Below, piece after piece: positions 40,585 to 45,711 of a stretch of 45,711 nt of DNA (within the stretch, counting starts at the first letter, position 1; each line of letters begins with the position of its first letter). A model generated the notes under the pieces. That model was given only the letters and a program-made list of their open reading frames with translations, ran no database searches and was not told where the DNA came from. The translations under genes were made by a program, and so were the position numbers. Source of the stretch: Chlamydiia bacterium (lineage in GTDB: Bacteria; Chlamydiota; Chlamydiia; Chlamydiales; FEN-1388); contig CAINFV010000089.1 of assembly GCA_903848235.1 (NCBI GenBank), positions 1 to 45,711 on the forward strand, given 5' to 3'.

Positions 40585-41318
40585 TTTGTAATCCCATGAT
40601 TTAAGTGAAGCTTTACACCTTGGCAGCTCACCTGCTGCCGTCCTTTTTTGTCAAAGAAGAAGGTGAGGGAATGGGCTGTCCCTTGAGCGATGATCTGCCC
40701 TGCATCTGGACTTGATGGCAGGTCATGGCCTTGTACTTTCAACACGCTAAAAAACGCCGTGTCTGCCACCAGCTGGTTCGTTTCTGGATTCCACTCCGCC
40801 GTTTCTGCATCAAAAAACCGCGCTCGCTGGGCAGGAGATATCTGTCGATAGAGGCGCTCAGGGACTGCCTGATGGGGGGGGGATTCTTTGACCCATCTGT
40901 CGCCTTGTTTGATAACATGTTCTCCTGTGGACGCTATTTCCCAAAAAAGCTCTTCTTGGAGGCATCCTTTTGGATGGACAAACGACTCCTTCATAGAGCG
41001 TCCTTTTGCTACAATCGAGGTTAGGACTTCCGCTGATGTAGCTTCGAGGAAAAACTGCCGCCGCGGCCCCGCAGGATCCTGGATCCACAGATGCCGGCTT
41101 ACGCCTGTTCGCTCCTGTTTGAAGAAGAGGTCTTCTTTGTTTTCTCGTGCTTTTCGTATGTTCCCGCGTCGCGACAGTTTGACTTTGTCGAAATCGTGCA
41201 CCTTCGATTCGTGGATGCGATACGTTCTTACGACCATCCCTATGAGGAGGAATGCGATGAATGCCCCCCATAAAAAGCGCTGTGTACGCCAGCGTCGCGG
41301 TTCAGAGTGAAGATCCAT
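40581..41318 (-). CDS. lptC: LptC-like inner-membrane LPS transport protein
   Basis: One N-terminal membrane anchor (FLWGAFIAFLLIGMVVRTY) precedes a beta-rich periplasmic domain (FLEATSAEVLTSIVAKGR, LFWEIASTGEHVIKQGDRW, FFFDKKGRQQVSCQGVKLHL). Family identity is supported more by its place between kdsA and lptA than by sequence. The ATG at 41318 overlaps the kdsA stop (TGATG); a GTG one codon earlier is also possible. The Chlamydia counterpart lies between kdsA and the lptB-type ATPase. Confidence 0.75.
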   Translation of the reverse strand: MDLHSEPRRWRTQRFLWGAFIAFLLIGMVVRTYRIHESKVHDFDKVKLSRRGNIRKARENKEDLFFKQERTGVSRHLWIQDPAGPRRQFFLEATSAEVLTSIVAKGRSMKESFVHPKGCLQEELFWEIASTGEHVIKQGDRWVKESPPHQAVPERLYRQISPAQRARFFDAETAEWNPETNQLVADTAFFSVLKVQGHDLPSSPDAGQIIAQGTAHSLTFFFDKKGRQQVSCQGVKLHLNHGITK

Positions 41319-42148
41319 CACAGGGAGGGTATCCTTTGTACTGTTTCGTGAAGAGACAGCAAGATATCGAGCAATGCGCTGAGCTGATCGATGGGGAAGA
41401 CTGTTGCGCTGTCGCTCAATGCTTGGGGTGGGTTTGTATGGGTTTCTATGAAGAGAGCCTGGATGCCGGTTGCCACAGCGCTTCTTGCAAGCAGAGGGAT
41501 AAATTCTCGCTGGCCGCCTGACGAGGTGCCCTGACCTCCTGGTAGCTGGACAGAATGCGAAGCGTCGAAGGATACAGGCACTCCAAAGCGAGCCATGATC
41601 GCCAGTGAGCGCATATCGCTGACGAGGTTGTTATAGCCAAAGGATGTCCCGCGGTCACAGAGAATCACCTGTGTGTTTCCCGCAGCGCGAGCTTTTTCTA
41701 CGATATTCCCCATGTCCCACGGAGCCATGAACTGCCCTTTTTTGACGTGGAGGGGCCTTCCTGTTTTTGCTGCCGCTACGACGAGATCTGTCTGCCGGCA
41801 GAGGAATGCCGGAATCTGGAGGACATCGAGCACTTCACTTGCTGCCTGCACTTCTTCTGGCAGGTGGATGTCTGAGAGTACTGGAATGCCGAACTGCTTT
41901 TTTACGTCGCTGAGGATGGATAGTCCCTCTTCTAAGCCTGGACCTCTAAAGGAGTGAAAGGATGATCGATTTGCTTTGTCATAGCTTGCCTTGAAGATGA
42001 GATTGATATTCTTCTTCTCAACAATGCGGACGAGCTTTTCGGCGCATTCGAGAGTATGGTCTCTACTTTCGATGATACATGGGCCTGAGATGAGCGTTAA
42101 CGGCTGTCCCTGTCCAATTTTGAAATTTCCAACGGTTACGGTGTTCAT
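41318..42148 (-). CDS. kdsA: KdsA, Kdo-8-phosphate synthase
   Basis: Diagnostic motifs are LISGPCIIESRDHT near the start, KASYDKANRSSFHSFRGPG, VLSDIHLPEEV, CDRGTSFGYNNLVSDMRSL and VSFDASHSVQLPGGQG. The enzyme condenses phosphoenolpyruvate with arabinose 5-phosphate to make the Kdo precursor for LPS. Cys24 (in SGPCIIES) marks the metal-dependent class; metal-independent enzymes have Asn here. The start overlaps the folK stop (TGATG). ATG 42148 is chosen over the TTG codon before it. Confidence 0.96.
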   Translation of the reverse strand: MNTVTVGNFKIGQGQPLTLISGPCIIESRDHTLECAEKLVRIVEKKNINLIFKASYDKANRSSFHSFRGPGLEEGLSILSDVKKQFGIPVLSDIHLPEEVQAASEVLDVLQIPAFLCRQTDLVVAAAKTGRPLHVKKGQFMAPWDMGNIVEKARAAGNTQVILCDRGTSFGYNNLVSDMRSLAIMARFGVPVSFDASHSVQLPGGQGTSSGGQREFIPLLARSAVATGIQALFIETHTNPPQALSDSATVFPIDQLSALLDILLSLHETVQRIPSL

Positions 42149-42705
42149 CAATGCTCCTTCAGAGAGGGGTGCTTAAGAGGGTTAGCTGATAAAATTTTCT
42201 CTGCTCGTTGGTCTGTTGTTTCTTTCAATCGTTGAATATGATCGCTGATATTGACTTTTTGCGGCTCAAAAGAAGTAGGAATTTCAAGATATTCGTCATC
42301 GAGGAGTTCACAGAGAGGGAGGAGGACAAAAAGCCTGTCCAACATCCGAGGATGAGGTAGTGTTAGGGAGGGGGTTTGCAGGAAGCAGTGTCCTACGAGG
42401 AGAAGATCGAGGTCGATAGTCCGTGGTAGGCCCTGTCCTTTTTCTGTTCTGCCATATTCCTTCTCTATCCGTGTGAGGTGGGAGAAAAGAGCTTGTGGCG
42501 AGTGGAGGGTGGAAAAGGAGCAGACGCAGTTGAGGAAGTCTTCTTGTGGGCAGACGCCGACTGGCGATGTGCGCCATAGCGATGACAAGGCGAAGTCCTT
42601 CACGTCAGGCAGTGATGCTATGTGTTGGCAGATTTCTTTGATGGTCTTTTCGCACACACCCTTGTTGGCGCCAATGCTAACAAAAGTGCGATGCCACAGC
42701 GTCAT
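42148..42705 (-). CDS. folK: FolK, hydroxymethyl-dihydropterin pyrophosphokinase
   Basis: The 185-residue protein has the family start TFVSIGANKGVCEKTIKEI, the central LSSLWRTSPVGVCPQEDFLN and the signature GRTEKGQGLPRTIDLDLLLV followed by LPHPRMLDRLFVLLPL. It transfers pyrophosphate from ATP to 6-hydroxymethyl-7,8-dihydropterin in folate synthesis. It is the first gene of the folK-kdsA-lptC-lptA-lptB chain, in which every junction overlaps. Linking folate and LPS genes in one operon is probably a matter of compact layout rather than function. Confidence 0.94.
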   Translation of the reverse strand: MTLWHRTFVSIGANKGVCEKTIKEICQHIASLPDVKDFALSSLWRTSPVGVCPQEDFLNCVCSFSTLHSPQALFSHLTRIEKEYGRTEKGQGLPRTIDLDLLLVGHCFLQTPSLTLPHPRMLDRLFVLLPLCELLDDEYLEIPTSFEPQKVNISDHIQRLKETTDQRAEKILSANPLKHPSLKEH

Positions 42706-42939
42706 GTGTGCCTTCTTCGTTCATTTACAAAAAGTCCAGCATATAGTGAGAGGGAATATCGCAAAAGGGTAGTTCTAAACGAGTAGTGATATAATTCTAT
42801 ATCCATATCCATCATTACAACACATGTTTTTCGCTGCTATTTATATATCGCTGTATTATTTATCCGCGACCGATAATTACATGCTTGAAGAAGTTATGTT
42901 TTAGTATAATATTTTCGTTTTAGTTTCTAATAAAATAAA

Positions 42940-43527
42940 ATGGAGATGAAATTATGGCTCTTGCTTCTTACCAAGAGGGATATCCCAGCCTGTGCCACAA
43001 CAACTGCAGGATCATGTTATAAATGTTTTTTCTATGATGTGCCAACTGCTCCTGAGGAGCTTCGCCATTTTGAGGAAGTCGTTGACGCCGTGTATCGAAA
43101 GATAAGCTCTGCAATCCGTGAAAATAAAGCAAAAGATCCAAAATGGCAAGACGCTCCGACTCCAAGAGCCATTCCGGACCCTTGTCCCGCCCCGGCAGCA
43201 TCACTTCGAGAATACGCGTACTTTTCGCCTCTTTTAGACGATCCAAATATTTCAAGGGAGTTGTCTTCCGAAACAGACTTGGGTCAGCGTAAGAGTATTG
43301 TTGCTTGCCGATGTTTCGGCATTGTCCGATTGGGCGAGACTTCCACGGAAGACGGTCGTGTTGAATCTCGAGCGTGCCTTGTAAAAACAGTGCCGGTACA
43401 GCACATAGATTCTTTGACCAATTCCAAAGATCTTGTCATCGCCATCGTACCATGCCCACTCTGCGGAGGCATTGCCAGCTGCATTCACACCAATTTGAGG
43501 AGCAGGAACGTTCTGGCCCATGTCTGA
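42940..43527 (+). CDS. Unknown small protein, possibly frame-disrupted at its start
   Basis: The frame encodes 195 residues with a plausible acidic/helical core (VPTAPEELRHFEEVVDAVYR then KISSAIRENKAKDPKWQDAP) and a Cys-containing C-terminal part. No family is recognised. The strongest ribosome site (GGAG, 7 bases ahead) serves ATG 42954, which is in another frame and reaches a stop after 22 codons (MALASYQEGYPSLCHNNCRI, then ML). The original start may therefore have been shifted out of frame. The minus strand also has open frames here (43252-43572, 42968-43255), which I think are less likely. It may be a decaying gene. Confidence 0.35.
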   Translation: MEMKLWLLLLTKRDIPACATTTAGSCYKCFFYDVPTAPEELRHFEEVVDAVYRKISSAIRENKAKDPKWQDAPTPRAIPDPCPAPAASLREYAYFSPLLDDPNISRELSSETDLGQRKSIVACRCFGIVRLGETSTEDGRVESRACLVKTVPVQHIDSLTNSKDLVIAIVPCPLCGGIASCIHTNLRSRNVLAHV

Positions 43528-43607
43528 GATGAGTTCAGGCAGCAACTTGGGTTTCAACATGCGGGACATCATGCAACCGCTTTTCGTAAAAAAATGGGTA
43601 CGAGAAC

Positions 43608-44945
43608 TTAATGATCCCCTATGGTTCCTTGTCGTAATAATGCTTTTACCTCAGCAGGAGCAAGTGGCTCGAGCCTATATAAGCGATCTATAAAGCCTTC
43701 ATTGTCGAATAAACGAAATGCTAATGAATAAAATTCGCTCTTAATTATCTCGCTGCTTTCTATAACCGATCGAAGTTTTTCATTTCTTAGTATCGCAATA
43801 AAACGACTAGGCAGCTTGGCAGCTAAGGACTCATCCTTCGTTGCTTCAGCAATACTGGTTAACAGATTCAACGTCCGAAAAATTGCAAAAAACTTGTCCT
43901 CTGGTCTTGCCATATCTACGGTTCGCATTTCTTGACTTAAGGCATTTAGAGCTTTATCAAATGCTCTGACGTTAACATCCATGAAATCGGGTGCAAGAAA
44001 TGTTCTATAAATAGTTAAGGCAATTTTTTTTGATTCGTCAGGAATGGCAGTGAAAGAATATAAATCAGATAATGACTCAGCAAGTTGCAGATGAGAAAGT
44101 GTGGAAAGAAGTTGAGATACAACAACTCCTTTTTTCTCTGGTAAAAGATCAGTCATATACAAAAAGGAAACGGTGAGAAGATCCTTTTTGTCCTGATCTG
44201 ATAGATTTTTCAGCAATTCGTCAGGGATTGTATCACCCGATTTCACAAATTCGTAACTTCTATAGTACGGTTCCCTTGCAAGGATTGTATCGCAAATTCC
44301 CAAGAGCGCCCTGAGCGCAGTCTTTTCCTTGTACGTTAACTCTTTGTCGCACTCACTTAAGAGGGCTTGAGAATGTCTTGATACTTCTTTTACTCCAGCA
44401 AGAGTTGTGGGATCGAGACTCGGTGAGCCGAGTAGCTCGCCCTCCAAATTCGCGATTGCCTCCTGAATTTGCGGCAAGATAGAACATTTTTCTGTCGCTG
44501 CTATGAGTGCTTTTCTCTGCGCTGATGTCGGATCCTCTGATGCAAGCATTTGGTCAGCTCTTCGTTTGATTTCGGAAAAACCTTTTACAAGAGCGACTAG
44601 GTTTGTTGTTTTTTCTCTTAGCTTATCCACTTGATTCGTTAGATCCCGAATTGAACCTGATAGATCCCGATGGGGAGTCCTAGGGGGCATATGCTCGTGA
44701 GGTTTTACTGATGTCACCATTGTTTCAGAAGCTGTCAACGGTGATTCCTCATGAGGTAACTTCTCGATCTTTGCTTTCGAGACATGCTCGACTTGTCGTC
44801 CTTCTCCAACTTCACCTCCCCCTATCCCAGCAGCAGCGGCAGCCGTTTTAACCGTCTCTAGACCTGGCGTATCACTGCTAGGCTTTGGTGTTCCTGGTGA
44901 TTGAAAAGATGGCCCTTCTCCTTCTATTCTTGTATCCCCAGACAT
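43608..44945 (-). CDS. Unknown helical protein, effector-like
   Basis: Residues 1-95 are Pro/Ser/Thr/Gly-rich and disordered in appearance. Residues about 100-140 form a coiled-coil-like stretch (IRDLTNQVDKLREKTTNLVA), and the rest is helical with conserved-looking segments YLYMTDLLPEKKG-type and FRLFDNEGFIDRLYRLEP. No signal peptide, membrane helix or known domain is seen. ATG 44945 is chosen, since GGAGGG lies 7 bases upstream; a TTG at 44960 is the longer option. A disordered N-terminus without a Sec signal is common in type III substrates. An inverted repeat (45008-45027) and element A3 lie upstream. Confidence 0.75.
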   Translation of the reverse strand: MSGDTRIEGEGPSFQSPGTPKPSSDTPGLETVKTAAAAAGIGGGEVGEGRQVEHVSKAKIEKLPHEESPLTASETMVTSVKPHEHMPPRTPHRDLSGSIRDLTNQVDKLREKTTNLVALVKGFSEIKRRADQMLASEDPTSAQRKALIAATEKCSILPQIQEAIANLEGELLGSPSLDPTTLAGVKEVSRHSQALLSECDKELTYKEKTALRALLGICDTILAREPYYRSYEFVKSGDTIPDELLKNLSDQDKKDLLTVSFLYMTDLLPEKKGVVVSQLLSTLSHLQLAESLSDLYSFTAIPDESKKIALTIYRTFLAPDFMDVNVRAFDKALNALSQEMRTVDMARPEDKFFAIFRTLNLLTSIAEATKDESLAAKLPSRFIAILRNEKLRSVIESSEIIKSEFYSLAFRLFDNEGFIDRLYRLEPLAPAEVKALLRQGTIGDH

Positions 44946-45007
44946 GCAACAACCCTCCAATAAATCTATGCTGTATCTCGGTCCTCATTTATCCTCATAT
45001 ATATTTT

Positions 45008-45027
45008 TTGTGTATATTTGTACACAA
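45008..45027. promoter_or_regulatory. Inverted repeat upstream of the 43608-44945 gene
   Basis: TTGTGTA-TATTTG-TACACAA has perfect 7-base arms, 62 bp upstream of the start codon in an AT-rich region. Operator-like. Confidence 0.4.
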
Positions 45028-45111
45028 TTCTAGAGGCGTGCTACATGATCTTCACACGGATCTTCTTGGAGTCAAATCAAAAAGCCCAAAACAAAACATG
45101 CGTAACCTGAG

Positions 45112-45272
45112 CTGGACTTTAGCATTTTTTGGGCCTGATTTCGCATTCGTTCTCTCTTTAGACTTTTTGCATTTATCGTAGATGGCCTAACCAAAGACGA
45201 TCTATGATAAATTTATTCGTCTAAAGAGAGAGCGCTCTGCGAGCTCGGTGCCCCAAAAATGCTAAAGTCCAG
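45112..45272. mobile_element. Foldback element A, copy 3 (161 bp)
   Basis: Ends CTGGACTTTAGCATTTTTTG and reverse complement, as in copy 1, with most of the internal arms preserved. It is flanked by a perfect 5-bp direct repeat CTGAG (45107-45111 and 45273-45277). Confidence 0.85.
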
Positions 45273-45277
45273 CTGAG

Positions 45278-45439
45278 AGGTTTTTTGCAAAACTAGCGGT
45301 TGTGCTCTGCTCGGGGAGGCTCGAATAGAGAGGGTATCTCTCACCTCGCCCATAGCTAGCGCTATTGGCTTTGCCGAGATAAACGCTCCCTTCGTCGCCG
45401 GCGCTTGCATATCGCAGCCGCTAGTTTTGCAAAACCCCC
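45278..45439. mobile_element. Foldback element B, copy 2 (162 bp)
   Basis: Inverted ends (TTTTGCAAAACTAGCGG and complement) match the nested B copy at 21372. It is flanked by CTGAG (45273-45277 and 45440-45444), the same pentamer that flanks element A3 next to it. Confidence 0.8.
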
Positions 45440-45711
45440 CTGAGTTAATAAAACCAGAAGAGTGCACGCGATTGATTTTGACTTGTGGCAAATTGTTTTT
45501 TCTCGTCTGAGATAGACTCTTCAGGGCAATAAAAAACATGTCGAATATGTCATTGTTCCCTTCTCACAACCTGGTGCGTCGTGAGAAGGGACAATGTTTT
45601 GGATGAAACAGACGCTTTTTTTTAGTGCTCTATCTTTAGTTTCTTATGGGCACTTTCGGTGTTATTTGCGTTGACAGCCGTGATAGAAAACTTTTTCCAA
45701 GAGTGTTTCCA
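45440..45711. other. Window end: no supported gene, one strong hairpin
   Basis: No convincing start-to-edge coding frame is seen. A T-rich run near 45617 and the hairpin at 45551-45596 are the only clear signals; a gene may begin close to the edge (ATG 45649 opens a frame to the end), but this is too short to judge. Confidence 0.3.
45551..45600 (+). terminator. Strong terminator-like hairpin without an assigned gene
   Basis: CATTGTTCCCTTCTCAC pairs with GTGAGAAGGGACAATG (one bulged base) and is followed by TTTT. No coding gene ends upstream within the window, so it may end a small RNA or be left from a lost gene. Confidence 0.6.

Noticed and set aside
43252-43572. Minus-strand gene of 106 residues
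   Set aside because: No ribosome site or family match, and it competes with the more protein-like plus-strand frame; kept only as an alternative.
1-45711. tRNA or rRNA genes
   Set aside because: No cloverleaf or rRNA-like stretch was recognised on reading either strand; a tRNAscan-SE run would settle it.

Overview
The window looks like chromosome from an environmental chlamydia (order Chlamydiales). Evidence: nqrF of the Na+-translocating NADH:quinone reductase, an alaS-mfd pair, a kdsA/lpt cluster with KdsA of the metal-dependent type, an OTU protease of the effector type, a small type III needle-like protein, and several large orphan proteins with no recognisable family. Base composition appears close to 50% GC by eye, which is higher than in most chlamydiae and would suit a Criblamydiaceae member such as Estrella; this genus-level guess is inference only.

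Layout. 1-132: end of yajC. 278-8292: an island of eight sugar-enzyme genes (one broken GT92-like, three GT2, three GT32, one GH130/GT108-like propeller), every one starting with a Sec-type signal peptide. 8610-11012: two paralogous proteins sharing a new repeated domain with a K-D-F/Y-P core. 11074-15055: minus-strand operon htpG, alpha/beta hydrolase, exported purple acid phosphatase. 15231-19070: plus-strand operon nqrF, Rsm22-like methyltransferase (interrupted by an in-frame TGA), nadE (glutaminase residues lost). 19075-21187: OTU protease and needle-like protein. 21367-27591: nested repeat elements, alaS, mfd. 27788-35117: two giant unknown proteins (1175 and 1185 aa), the first modular with 12-residue tandem repeats. 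35213-42705: housekeeping (epmA, efp, membrane protein, ndk, HD hydrolase, and the overlapping operon folK-kdsA-lptC-lptA-lptB). 42940-45711: orphan genes and a second cluster of repeat elements.

How the parts relate. The housekeeping blocks look like conserved chlamydial backbone. The stretches between them hold lineage-specific exported or effector-like proteins and about 160-bp foldback elements. Two element families (A and B) have terminal inverted repeats and 5-bp target duplications. In one place B sits inside A, in what would be the 5' leader of alaS. A perfect 14-bp palindrome (TTCTTG-WW-CAAGAA) lies upstream of three unrelated accessory genes, suggesting a shared regulator.

The best candidate for an undescribed system is the exported glycosyltransferase island. 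These families normally use nucleotide sugars in the cytosol or eukaryotic Golgi, yet here all carry export signals. They may act on glycans in the periplasm, the inclusion or the host secretory pathway.
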